Shown here piece after piece: positions 22,411 to 30,981 of a stretch of 64,000 nt of DNA (position 1 is its first letter; each line of letters starts with the position of its first letter). Source of the DNA: an uncultured Clostridia bacterium (GTDB lineage: Bacteria > Bacillota > Clostridia > Christensenellales > UBA1242); assembly GCA_944384405.1 (NCBI GenBank), contig CALWTH010000041.1, positions 1-64,000 of the forward strand, read 5' to 3'. Made by a program: the position numbers and the translations under genes. The notes under the pieces are model-generated. The model made no database searches, was not told the origin of the DNA, and worked only from the letters and a program-made list of their open reading frames with translations.

Positions 22411-23973
22411 ATGAAAAAAACAATATATTGTGTGTTTTGCGCTATCATGCTAATTTTGATTGGCACTTTTTCATCAAATAGTACCATTGTTTATGCCGCT
22501 TTACCGGATGGCGTCGACGGTGTATCTTCTTTGGACATGCAACTTTATGACTCTTTGTCAAATATTACACCAATTTCACAAAACGGAGTTGCCACCCTTG
22601 AATTTCAAACATTTGATGAAAATTCTACAATCAACACAACAAATAATCCATACGGAACTTACTATATCGGAATACAAGTAAACACTGTACCAGTGATTTA
22701 TGAAAGTTTGGAAGAAAATGAAAAACTTGCAATTTATGGAGATGTGACAGCAAGCATAAAAATCAATGGTACACCTGTGACATTTGAAAATAACTATGCA
22801 ACAAGTCAAGACAATTACATTCTTTTCACACAAAGCACTTTTGAGTATTATGGCAATTCAAGAATTTACATACAAATAGTCCCAATCAAGCCTGGTCCAA
22901 ACATAATTGAATGTGAAGTGTATGGACAAAGAGCACAACTTACAATAAATTGTGAATACGCTATGCCAAGCCAACTTTCACTTGAATATGATTTAAGTTT
23001 AAAAAATCAACTATTAGAAAGTTATGAACCAATAACATTTACAGTAAAACCAAATTACCAAAAATGGCTTGATCCAAATCAACAAATAGTATATGAGTGG
23101 GCATTAAATTCCAAAATAATTTCAGGGCAAACATCAGATTCATTCACAGTCACAAAAGACATGATTGCTGTTGGAAAATATACAATTGCAGTAACCATAC
23201 CAAATACCGAACTTCAAGCATCAGATAGTATTGAAATCAAAACTGAAATAAAATATGTTGTTGATATCACGCACAATGGCGAATTAGAATTCACATATGG
23301 AGAATATCTTCAACCAATAAGTTTTTCAGCAAGCATACCTGTTCAAGATAGTTACACAATAGACTGGTACTTAAAAACCCCACAAAGCGAAATATACACA
23401 TATGAACAAACTTCACAAAATTTTGATTTTATTCACACAAATTATTCTGCTGGAATATATAAAATATTCGCTATTGCTAGATTAAACTCAGAAAGTTATT
23501 ATTCACCTGTCCAAGTTGTGACAATTCATCAAAAGCAAATAGATGAAACAATCAATTTGACAATTTCAGTAAATGAAGTTGAAAACCAATCAACAGGACT
23601 CACAAGTTTTGAATTTTCAATACAAAACCTAGAAGACGAAACCTTTGATATTCAAAACTACTATGAAGCAGATTCAATTGAATGGTGGATAAGCGATGAT
23701 TCTGGCAACGTATCAAGAGCAGGAATTGGATACACATTTAATTTCCCACCAACAGAAATTAACACATATGATGTAAGAATTTACGCTAGAGAAGGAAGTT
23801 CTTTAATAAATTTATTGCAAAATCAAAATCAAGACTATATTGAAGTAACTCCTAGGCGCGTAGGTCAAGCGATAAATATCTGGGTATATGTAATTGTAGC
23901 TGCTGTTTTGATTATGATAATAGGTGTAGTCTCAATAATTATTTCAAACAAAGCAAGAGAAAAAATTTGGTAA
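22411..23973 (+). CDS. Secreted membrane-anchored protein with Ig-like region
   Basis: A 520-residue probable cell-surface protein of unknown function. It has an N-terminal signal peptide (residues 1-30, hydrophobic IYCVFCAIMLILIGTF, then VYA-A). The extracellular body is rich in beta-strand-like segments; the stretch around residue 225-265 (YEWALNSKIISG, GKYTIAVTI) resembles bacterial Ig-like or PKD folds. One membrane helix (about residues 488-511, IWVYVIVAAVLIMIIGVV) and a short basic tail end the protein. The architecture is the same as that of the divergent giant protein: signal peptide, beta-rich exterior, C-terminal helix, no LPXTG. The start is supported by CGGAG seven bases upstream. 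A partner or accessory role for the giant protein is inference from position. Confidence 0.8.
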   Translation: MKKTIYCVFCAIMLILIGTFSSNSTIVYAALPDGVDGVSSLDMQLYDSLSNITPISQNGVATLEFQTFDENSTINTTNNPYGTYYIGIQVNTVPVIYESLEENEKLAIYGDVTASIKINGTPVTFENNYATSQDNYILFTQSTFEYYGNSRIYIQIVPIKPGPNIIECEVYGQRAQLTINCEYAMPSQLSLEYDLSLKNQLLESYEPITFTVKPNYQKWLDPNQQIVYEWALNSKIISGQTSDSFTVTKDMIAVGKYTIAVTIPNTELQASDSIEIKTEIKYVVDITHNGELEFTYGEYLQPISFSASIPVQDSYTIDWYLKTPQSEIYTYEQTSQNFDFIHTNYSAGIYKIFAIARLNSESYYSPVQVVTIHQKQIDETINLTISVNEVENQSTGLTSFEFSIQNLEDETFDIQNYYEADSIEWWISDDSGNVSRAGIGYTFNFPPTEINTYDVRIYAREGSSLINLLQNQNQDYIEVTPRRVGQAINIWVYVIVAAVLIMIIGVVSIIISNKAREKIW

Positions 23974-23991
23974 AAATAATAAAAATTACAT

Positions 23992-24029
23992 AAAAAATCA
24001 CAAAAAAACTTAATTTTTTGTGATTTTTT
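23992..24029 (+). terminator. Rho-independent terminator after the 520-residue gene
   Basis: Inverted repeat AAAAAATCACAAAAAA / TTTTTTGTGATTTTTT beginning about 20 bases after the stop codon. The A-run and T-run on both sides mean it could work in both directions. Confidence 0.7.
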
Positions 24030-24164
24030 GTACGCTTAGAAAAATTATCGCAACTGCGACTACTCTTTGCCAACATCAAAAGTTTACTATACAAAAATAA
24101 ACCTTGATAAGTAATGCAATAAACACCCGCAAACAACCTCTTCCCTATGCAAAAATTATAAAAA

Positions 24165-24562
24165 ACAAAAAAAATAAGCTCCCATCGTTGCCTTTTAGTG
24201 TAACACAAAGAGCGTAAAATATAAAAAACGCAAAAGTGTGTGGCGAAGACGAGGCTCGGCGTGTCAAGTCCACGCAGGAGTTTAATTATACAAAAAATGC
24301 AAAAAATAAGCCCCTTTCGTCGCTCGCCAAGTGTGACACAAAGGAGCGTACTAATAAGCATACAAAAAACGCAAAATTGTGAGGCGAAGACGAGGCTCGG
24401 CAACGTCAAGTCCACGCAAGAGTTTTATTATACAAAAAATGCAAAAAATAAGCCCGAGAACGAGGCTCGCTAAGTGTGACACAAAGGAGCGTACAAAACC
24501 GTACGTGACTGCGTGTCACACTTAGCAGTAAACAAAGTTATCGGGCTTATTTTTTGCGTTTT
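24165..24562. repeat. Structured intergenic repeat, copy 2, with tandem degenerate fragments
   Basis: The complete copy is 24,432-24,562. Outer arms TGCAAAAAATAAGCCCGA and TCGGGCTTATTTTTTGC pair; inside are GAGGCTCG, a long stem CTAAGTGTGACAC / GTGTCACACTTAG capped by CGTAC/GTACG, and the box GCAGTAAACAAAG. Upstream are two partial copies in direct orientation (around 24,223-24,310 and 24,364-24,452, each with GACGAGGCTCGG, GTCAAGTCCACGCA and ATTATACAAAAAATGC), and fragments of the CACAAAGGAGCGTAC part occur near 24,200, 24,335 and 24,480. On the minus strand the complete copy ends asnS and can act as its terminator. The remaining 24,030-24,165 shows no gene that I can support. Confidence 0.8.
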
Positions 24563-25948
24563 TTAGTATTGGCAGTTTTGTGGAGTCCTAGCAAAAGGTA
24601 TAACATCTCTTATGTTATCAACACCTGTAAGGTACATAACAAGTCTTTCAAATCCCATACCGCAGCCAGAATGGACACATGAACCAAATTTTCTAAGATT
24701 TAAATACCAATCGATTGTTGATGTGTCAACTCCAAGTTGTTGGCAACGAAGTTTAAGTTTATCATAGTCATCTTCCCTTTGACTTCCACCAATGAGTTCA
24801 CCAGATATTGGAACAATTAGGTCAACAGCAGCAACAGTTTTATTGTCGTCATTTAGTTTCATATAATATGCTTTGATATCTTTTGGCCAATTTTTAACAA
24901 AAACAGGGCCATTAAAATACTCAGTAATATATCTTTCGTGCTCTTTTGCAATGTCCGACTCATATGTTGGCTCAAATTCCCACTTTTTGCCTGATTTTTT
25001 AAGTAAATCTATAACATCTTTATGGTCAATTCTTGTAAATTTGCTTGACAATAATGCTTTTAACTTGTCTAAAAGCCCATTTGAAACAAATTTATCCAAA
25101 AATTCAAGTTCGTCAGGACACTTATTCATAACATATGTTACAACACTTTTTATCATATCCTCTTCCATGTCCATAAGCCCATCAAGGTCGCAAAATGCCA
25201 TCTCTGGTTCAATCATCCAAAATTCATTTGCGTGTGTTTTTGTGTTACTGTTTTCTGTTCTAAATGTAGGCCCAAAAGTGTAAATTTTGTTAAAGGCAAG
25301 TGCAAACGCTTCGCCATGGAGTTGCCCACTACCAGTAATATACGTCGTTTTTCCAAAAAGATCTTTTGTCATATCAACTTTACCATCTTTGGTTCTTGGT
25401 AAATTGTTTAAATCCAAAGTTGTGACTTTGAACATTTGCTCACTACCCTCGCAGTCAGCAGTTGTCAAAAGTGGAGTGTTAACATAAACATAACCATGTT
25501 CTTGAAAATATGTGTGAACAGCCATTGCTGCTACGCTTCTAATTCTAAAAACTGCACTAAACAAATTTGTTCTTGGTCTAAGATAAGCAATTTCTCTTAA
25601 AAATTCAACACTATGACGCTTTTTTTGAAGAGGGTATGTGTTGTCTGTTGCACAAAAAACTTCAACATTTGTTGCAACAATTTCAAAAGGTTGTTTGTTT
25701 TGTGGAGTTAAACAAACTTCTCCATCAACAATAACAGTTGAACCAGTATTCAACTTAGACACAACATCATAATTTTTTAGTGTATTATGCAATATAACTT
25801 GTGCTGTTTTGAAACAAGTCCCATCAGTCAAATCCAAGAAAGCAAAATCTTTACTTTCTCTGACACTTCTCACCCAACCACCAATTTTAACTTGTTTATG
25901 TTCAAATGATTTCAAGTCATCATATATCTTTTTTATTTCATCTTTCAT
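24563..25948 (-). CDS. asnS: Asparaginyl-tRNA synthetase
   Basis: Cytoplasmic class IIb aminoacyl-tRNA synthetase charging tRNA-Asn. The 461 residues match the family's usual length. Residues about 18-105 are the OB-fold anticodon-binding domain (KIGGWVRSVRESKDFAFLDL). The catalytic domain shows motif 2 (FGPTFRTENSNTKTHANEFW, then MIEPEMAF), which is characteristic of AsnRS, and motif 3 near the C-terminus (GCGMGFERLVMYLTG). The ATG overlaps the stop codon of helD by four bases (ATGA), so the two are translationally coupled in one transcript. No T-box leader is present, as expected for a downstream operon gene. Identification is secure. Confidence 0.97.
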   Translation of the reverse strand: MKDEIKKIYDDLKSFEHKQVKIGGWVRSVRESKDFAFLDLTDGTCFKTAQVILHNTLKNYDVVSKLNTGSTVIVDGEVCLTPQNKQPFEIVATNVEVFCATDNTYPLQKKRHSVEFLREIAYLRPRTNLFSAVFRIRSVAAMAVHTYFQEHGYVYVNTPLLTTADCEGSEQMFKVTTLDLNNLPRTKDGKVDMTKDLFGKTTYITGSGQLHGEAFALAFNKIYTFGPTFRTENSNTKTHANEFWMIEPEMAFCDLDGLMDMEEDMIKSVVTYVMNKCPDELEFLDKFVSNGLLDKLKALLSSKFTRIDHKDVIDLLKKSGKKWEFEPTYESDIAKEHERYITEYFNGPVFVKNWPKDIKAYYMKLNDDNKTVAAVDLIVPISGELIGGSQREDDYDKLKLRCQQLGVDTSTIDWYLNLRKFGSCVHSGCGMGFERLVMYLTGVDNIRDVIPFARTPQNCQY

Positions 25949-27966
25949 TTATTTTCTCCTTTAATAAAATCAGTAATATTTTCATTATAAGTTATTATAA
26001 GCTCGTGCAGTGCTCTTGTGCAAGCGGTATATAAAAAATTTTTGTCCAAAAATGTATTATATTTTTTGCTTGATACATTTGGCACAACAACCATATCAAA
26101 TTCAAGTCCTTTACACATTGACACCGGCATTATCATTATGTGAGAAAGAGGCATGTTTTGATTCATAAGAACAAGATCATCAATGTTGCCCAAGTATTCA
26201 TAATACTCTTCAGCTTCATGTGTTGTTTTGCAAATAATTGCTATTGTGTCATATTTTTTTGCATTTTTTACTACATTTTCAATGAATTTTGCTTCATTTT
26301 CTATATTTTCACAACACTTTACGACAACTTGTTTTCCATGTCTTTGCACAGGATTTGAATTTATGCCTTTTATTTTGTTGCAAAAATTTGTTATTTCATA
26401 TGTGCTTCTATATGTCTTTTCAAGCGTTAGAATTTCTTTTGCTCCCAAAACCTTTGCATACGCCATCTCGTCATCAGTACTCATTATTTTTTCTATACAT
26501 TGATTGATGTCTCCCAAAACACACTTTGGACAATCAAAAATGTCGTTTAGAATCTCATAGAAAAGTATTGAATGATCTTGATATTCATCAACTACCAAAT
26601 ATTTCACATTTCGTTTATTTAATCCAAGCATGTAGTGTTTTATATATAAAATTGGAGCAATATCTTCATATTTTATTGTATTTTCTGCAGTTAAACTAAA
26701 CTTTAAGCCTATATTGTTTAAAAAATCGGAATAAACATCAAGCAACGAAACTTTGTCAAACATTGTGTAAAGTATTCGCTTAATTCTTGCAGAGATGTCG
26801 TCAACCGCTTTGTCAATATCCATTTTATCAATAATGTAATCAGCAATCCAATTTATTCTAACTGCTGGCGTTTTTTCTATATATTTTTTATTGTAAAGGT
26901 CATCAATTTCCTTTGCGGTTATTTTTACATCACCAAAAGTCAAATCTTTTGGCTTAAAACTTAAATTTAAGTATGTTTTTAGATATTTTTTTAAACTTTC
27001 TGCAAAATCTAAACAATTTTTATATGCTACTTCATTCAGTCTTTTCGTGTCAGCAGTTATTTCATCAAGCATATTTTCTCTCACTTCAAAAGAAGGGACA
27101 AGGTCAGCAAGTTCTTCTTTTGCAAGCTCAGCAAAAGTTTGACTCAATATATTTTCCTCTCCAAGAGATGGCAAAACCGCCGATATGTAATCACTAAACG
27201 CATAGTTTGGTGAAATTATCAAAATATCACTTGAAGAAAATCCTTTTCTATATTTATAAAGCAAATAGGCAACGCGATGAAGTGCAATTGATGTTTTCCC
27301 ACTACCTGCAACACCTTGCACAAAAATTATATTGCTTTCTTCTCGAATTATTTTGTTTTGTTCACGTTGAATAGTTGTGACTATATTTTTCATTTTATTT
27401 GAAGCATTTTTTGAAAGTTCTTCTTGCAAAATATCGTCATTTATTGTAAGAGAAGAATCAAAACAATACTCAAGTTTGCTATCTTTTATTTTAAACTGTC
27501 TTTTATTAGTGATTTCGCCATCTACAATACCCTTTGGCGCAATATAACTTGCCTTACCAATCTCATAATCATAGTACATTGAAGAAACTGGCGCACGCCA
27601 ATCACACACAAGTGGCACTTTACCACCATTAGTCAAATTGAATATACCAATATAATAACTGTTTTTTTGACCATTAGATAAAAAATCTATCTTACCAAAA
27701 TATGGTGATAGACATTGTTTTCTATAATTTGTTAGCCGGCGAAGTTCTTCATTAATGAGTGACTCCTCTTTGTCCATCTCATCACCGCCAGCCAAAATTT
27801 CTTCATCATCTAAGAAATAATATTGTTCTGAATAGTAACTTTTAATTTTTTCAAATTCAATGTTAAGGTCATTTATTTTTTTTTGTGTATCAACAATTTT
27901 TTCATTTAAAACACTGATTGTCTTATTTAAATATTCAAGTTCTTTTTTTTGTTCAAGTTCATCCAT
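25945..27966 (-). CDS. helD: HelD-like UvrD-family helicase/translocase
   Basis: A 673-residue superfamily 1 ATPase of the HelD type, which in Firmicutes binds RNA polymerase and helps recycle stalled complexes. Residues 1-65 form a predicted coiled coil (ELEQKKELEYLNKTISVLNE), the HelD secondary-channel arm. Walker A is at about 215-225 (GVAGSGKTS followed by IALHRVAYLLY), Walker B at about 456-463 (VDEYQDH), and the C-terminal SF1 motifs include TYRSTYEITNF and LYTACTRALHEL. It lacks the long UvrD/Rep 2B features. It is the first gene of the pair with asnS. HelD is the best call; other short SF1 helicases are less likely given the N-terminal coiled coil. Confidence 0.88.
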   Translation of the reverse strand: MDELEQKKELEYLNKTISVLNEKIVDTQKKINDLNIEFEKIKSYYSEQYYFLDDEEILAGGDEMDKEESLINEELRRLTNYRKQCLSPYFGKIDFLSNGQKNSYYIGIFNLTNGGKVPLVCDWRAPVSSMYYDYEIGKASYIAPKGIVDGEITNKRQFKIKDSKLEYCFDSSLTINDDILQEELSKNASNKMKNIVTTIQREQNKIIREESNIIFVQGVAGSGKTSIALHRVAYLLYKYRKGFSSSDILIISPNYAFSDYISAVLPSLGEENILSQTFAELAKEELADLVPSFEVRENMLDEITADTKRLNEVAYKNCLDFAESLKKYLKTYLNLSFKPKDLTFGDVKITAKEIDDLYNKKYIEKTPAVRINWIADYIIDKMDIDKAVDDISARIKRILYTMFDKVSLLDVYSDFLNNIGLKFSLTAENTIKYEDIAPILYIKHYMLGLNKRNVKYLVVDEYQDHSILFYEILNDIFDCPKCVLGDINQCIEKIMSTDDEMAYAKVLGAKEILTLEKTYRSTYEITNFCNKIKGINSNPVQRHGKQVVVKCCENIENEAKFIENVVKNAKKYDTIAIICKTTHEAEEYYEYLGNIDDLVLMNQNMPLSHIMIMPVSMCKGLEFDMVVVPNVSSKKYNTFLDKNFLYTACTRALHELIITYNENITDFIKGENK

Positions 27967-27977
27967 ATATCACTCGC

Positions 27978-28826
27978 TTATGCTTCCCAAAAAGTATATT
28001 GATTAGAAACGCCCTCAGTGTTTTCATCAAGTGGTTCACCATAAATCAAATAGGCCCACACATCGCTGGATATTTGACAAAAACTATCAATACTTAATTC
28101 TGATTCTGTAATAGTTTTTCCTAAACTTTGTGTGCGTGCCAATTTCAAATTGCATTTTTGTGGCATTTTGAAATATCTTGCTTCATAATAATATCCACCA
28201 ATAGACATCTCTATTTGCAAAGCGTCTTGGCTATTCACCAAAGAATAAAAGGCTTTACGAATTGTCACATCTTCTCCAAGGTCAGAAATTGAAGAAATAT
28301 ACATATACAAATAACTTCTACTTTGGTCGAACTCTACATTGGCAATACATTGTTTTGATTTATCGTTTATTGTTTTGTTATAAATTAAATTATAAGTATT
28401 ATTTTCTTTTGAAATTTTCAATGTATAATTTTCAATAGTTTCGCCACCACTTACAATATCGCAATTAAAATTATTACCACCGCCAGACGCAACAATTGAA
28501 TAATCTCCACAGTCAACAATTATTTCTTTGTTTTGTGAAACGAGGTTAAAACACTGTATGCCAGCCAAAACCAAATACTCTTCACGACTAAGCATATCAA
28601 TATTATTAAAAGTTCCAACTCTACTTTGATCGGTGACATCAGTAAAAGACGTTTGTGAAATTTCAGTCATCATTTCATGCTGTGCCGTCAAAACATCATT
28701 GACATAAAAATCAAAAGCCTTGCTTGTTGTGGAAGTTGTAACAGAAGGGGTAACGTTGTCGCAACCAACCAAAAGTAAAGAAAGCATAGCAAATATAAAA
28801 ACAAAAAGATGTGACTTTTTCATCAT
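27978..28826 (-). CDS. Lipoprotein of unknown function
   Basis: A 282-residue predicted lipoprotein. The N-terminus is a type II signal peptide ending in the lipobox LLVGC (cysteine near residue 22), so the mature protein is tethered to the outer face of the membrane. The rest is polar with beta-strand character and no motif that I recognise. Two ATG codons lie in a row right after GGAGGA; the second gives the better spacing. It sits 11 bases upstream of helD on the same strand and may share a transcript with helD and asnS. Confidence 0.75.
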   Translation of the reverse strand: MMKKSHLFVFIFAMLSLLLVGCDNVTPSVTTSTTSKAFDFYVNDVLTAQHEMMTEISQTSFTDVTDQSRVGTFNNIDMLSREEYLVLAGIQCFNLVSQNKEIIVDCGDYSIVASGGGNNFNCDIVSGGETIENYTLKISKENNTYNLIYNKTINDKSKQCIANVEFDQSRSYLYMYISSISDLGEDVTIRKAFYSLVNSQDALQIEMSIGGYYYEARYFKMPQKCNLKLARTQSLGKTITESELSIDSFCQISSDVWAYLIYGEPLDENTEGVSNQYTFWEA

Positions 28827-28865
28827 TCCTCCATATGTTAATATTTTACTAGATTTTTTAAAATA

Positions 28866-29552
28866 TTACAAACAATTATCACATCTTAATTTTTTTAAAT
28901 ATACTTTTTTATCTTCTGAAATTCTAAAACTTTCACTTGCTTTTTGAATTGCTTTAAAAAACACCCATTTATTTTTTATTTGTTTGTTTTCAAACAGTTT
29001 AATTGCAATTTCATATTTTTTAACTAAGGCTACAGAAAAATACCAACTTTGTTCCATTTTCACATAATAATCATCACAATAAAAATTTACCAAATCAAAA
29101 TGAATTTTATCAAAATAATCATCTAAAAAATATGTTAGCAAAATAACAATAGCGAAACGCTTTATGAAAAAATTACTACTTTTTAACCATTTTTTTGCAT
29201 TTTTTTCAAATAATTGAGGATATTTTTTAACAATTTTCAAATTAGCGCAAGTAATATCACATACTGCCCAGTTGTCTATATATGGTAAAAATTGATCAAG
29301 CAATGTCATGACGCAATCAATATCATTAAGATATCCTATCATCAAACCATGTACAACATATTCATCTGTGCATTTGTGAGGAAGCGTATGCAAAAAATTT
29401 TCACCTTCCAGCATATGAGCATATTTTTTTGCAATTTTTTTAGCCTGTGGAACTCTCAAGAAAAAATCCGATTTTCCTGGCACAATCACAGAAGAAAACT
29501 TTGCATACTTTTCATCTCTATAACTTTGAATTTCTTGCAATATTTTATCCAT
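28866..29552 (-). CDS. DNA alkylation repair protein, AlkD-like
   Basis: A 228-residue HEAT-like-repeat protein of the DNA alkylation repair family (AlkD type), which removes alkylated purines without a base-flipping pocket. Family hallmarks are the early VPGKSDFFLRVPQ segment, YIDNWAVCDI around residue 92, and the C-terminal KASESFRISEDKKVYLKKLR. The length fits. There is no Shine-Dalgarno sequence; a TATAAT box ends seven bases before the ATG, so the mRNA is probably leaderless. It is transcribed on the minus strand from within the terminator of the preceding orphan gene. Confidence 0.85.
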   Translation of the reverse strand: MDKILQEIQSYRDEKYAKFSSVIVPGKSDFFLRVPQAKKIAKKYAHMLEGENFLHTLPHKCTDEYVVHGLMIGYLNDIDCVMTLLDQFLPYIDNWAVCDITCANLKIVKKYPQLFEKNAKKWLKSSNFFIKRFAIVILLTYFLDDYFDKIHFDLVNFYCDDYYVKMEQSWYFSVALVKKYEIAIKLFENKQIKNKWVFFKAIQKASESFRISEDKKVYLKKLRCDNCL

Positions 29553-29559
29553 AGCATTT

Positions 29560-29587
29560 ATTATAAAAAATTAAATAAAAAAAGCAA
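29560..29587 (-). promoter_or_regulatory. Promoter of the alkD-like gene
   Basis: On the minus strand TTGCTT, 16 bases, TATAAT, then AAATGCT and the ATG. Transcription would start at or next to the start codon. The -35 box overlaps the downstream arm of the neighbouring terminator. Confidence 0.6.
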
Positions 29588-29603
29588 GTTTAATTACTTG
29601 CTT
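29574..29603 (-). terminator. Terminator of the 180-residue orphan gene
   Basis: On the minus strand AAGCAAGT, six bases, ACTTGCTT followed by seven T. The stop codon of the gene is just inside the upstream arm. Confidence 0.75.
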
Positions 29604-30136
29604 AATTCATCTTCTTGTGTTTGTTTTTTCGCAAAATCTTTAAGTTGTTCAAGTCTTGCTTTTTCTTCATCAGTAAGATCCATATTTTTCAAAAACTTAT
29701 AGTAAACATCTAAATCACGTCTATGAGCATGGTCATCGCCAGTTACAAAATAATGATGAACAAATTTAGCCAACTTCTTTAATTGTTCAGGACTTACATA
29801 TCCAAATTCTGCTGATGGTGCATAATATTTAAAAGGTTTAAAGCGTTTTTCTGAATCTGGTTGAACTAAAAGTTCATGCTCTTTTTTAACGTCATTAATA
29901 TCAATAGCAACGCGTGGCTGTTCACCATCTCTTCTTGGAACAACATAGTACTTGTCATGAAATTTAAGTAAAAGCACATAGTGATCAGAAGTCCTATTTG
30001 CTGACATTGGAACGTCAAAAGTGTTATTTTCATCAAAATGTGTCGCACTATAAAGTTTACCGATAAACAAAGAATTTGTTAAATGTCCCTGTTTTGTTGG
30101 ATCTTTTGGCAAGCCAAACAAATCTAAAATACTCAT
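29594..30136 (-). CDS. Conserved-looking hypothetical protein, 180 residues
   Basis: I do not recognise the family. The protein is cytoplasmic: no signal peptide and no membrane helix. The first half is mixed beta (HYVLLLKFHDKYYVVPRRDG), the middle has FKYYAPSAEFGYVSPEQLKK, and the C-terminal 50 residues are charged and helical (DLTDEEKARLEQLKDFAKKQ). A histidine-rich stretch, VHHYFVTGDDHAHRRD, stands at about residue 127-142. The start is supported by AGGAGG five to six bases upstream. It has its own terminator and stands alone between alkD and the peptidase pair. Confidence 0.7.
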   Translation of the reverse strand: MSILDLFGLPKDPTKQGHLTNSLFIGKLYSATHFDENNTFDVPMSANRTSDHYVLLLKFHDKYYVVPRRDGEQPRVAIDINDVKKEHELLVQPDSEKRFKPFKYYAPSAEFGYVSPEQLKKLAKFVHHYFVTGDDHAHRRDLDVYYKFLKNMDLTDEEKARLEQLKDFAKKQTQEDELSK

Positions 30137-30159
30137 ATATTCCTCCTAACGATAAAATA

Positions 30160-30981
30160 CTACCATAAATTGGCAAATTTGTCAATATTTAAATAATAAG
30201 AAAATAATTTAAAATTTATATCGAAAATTTTTGATATATCTTTTTCAGCATATCCCAAATTATGTAAAGCATATTTTATATTAGAAATGTCATTGTAGTT
30301 TTTAACATCAAAAGGTAAATCATCAGTGCCGTAGAAATCACTTCCAATAGCCAAATTTTTTAACCCAAAATTTTGAACAAAGTAATTAATATTATTTGCA
30401 ACGTCCAAACTCGAAGTTATTCCTTTTGATATATATTTTCCAACAAAATAAACGCCAATTATACCTTTAACATCAATAATATCTTTAATTTGTGATTTTG
30501 TAATGTTCCTTTTGTCATTGACAATATCACGAAATCCAGTATGAGAACAAATAATGGGCTTTTCTATTATTTCCATAACATCTAAAAATGATTTAAAGTT
30601 TAGATGCGCAACATCAATTAGAATATTGTTTTCTTCACAAAATTTAATTAAAAGTTTGCCTTGATATGTTAAACCACCTTTTGAATAGGCACCAGACGCA
30701 AACTTGTTTTTGTTATTCCATGTCAGTGAAATATATCTCGGCTTCACTTTAAGTAAAAAAGAAAAATTATTTAAAAAACCAACATCTTCAATACAAATAT
30801 GGCAAAAATCATATTTATTTATTAAATTTTTTGCATTTTTTATTGTTTTTTCTGGATTTTTTAATTCAGTTGTAAAAACTGGACATAATAAACAATCTAA
30901 ATATTTTTTATTTTGTTCAATATAATTAATAGACTCACTTTTATTAAGTTTTGTCAAAAAATCATTATGCAAATCAATCAT
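30160..30981 (-). CDS. Membrane-dipeptidase-like M19 peptidase
   Basis: A 273-residue TIM-barrel metallopeptidase of the renal-dipeptidase (M19) family, cleaving dipeptides, often with D-residues. The zinc-ligand pattern is visible: H5 and D7 (DLHND), an acidic residue around 65 (CIEDVG), His near 123 (DVAHLN), His near 145 (CSHTGFRD) and Asp near 215 (GSDFYGTDD). It is shorter than typical M19 enzymes (300-400 residues). There is no signal peptide, so it acts in the cytoplasm. Its start overlaps the end of the M14 gene by eight bases, with AAGGAC as ribosome binding site. A joint role in degrading peptidoglycan peptides is inference. Confidence 0.85.
   Translation of the reverse strand: MIDLHNDFLTKLNKSESINYIEQNKKYLDCLLCPVFTTELKNPEKTIKNAKNLINKYDFCHICIEDVGFLNNFSFLLKVKPRYISLTWNNKNKFASGAYSKGGLTYQGKLLIKFCEENNILIDVAHLNFKSFLDVMEIIEKPIICSHTGFRDIVNDKRNITKSQIKDIIDVKGIIGVYFVGKYISKGITSSLDVANNINYFVQNFGLKNLAIGSDFYGTDDLPFDVKNYNDISNIKYALHNLGYAEKDISKIFDINFKLFSYYLNIDKFANLW

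Noticed and set aside
23939..24415. A 158-codon open frame on the minus strand
   Set aside because: It reads through a terminator and decayed repeats, has a cysteine/phenylalanine-rich composition unlike real genes here, and no ribosome binding site.
24165..24562. CRISPR array
   Set aside because: The repeated pieces are few, long, imperfect and irregularly spaced, and no cas gene is in the window.
24873..25283. A 136-codon frame opposite asnS
   Set aside because: Antisense shadow of a securely identified synthetase gene.
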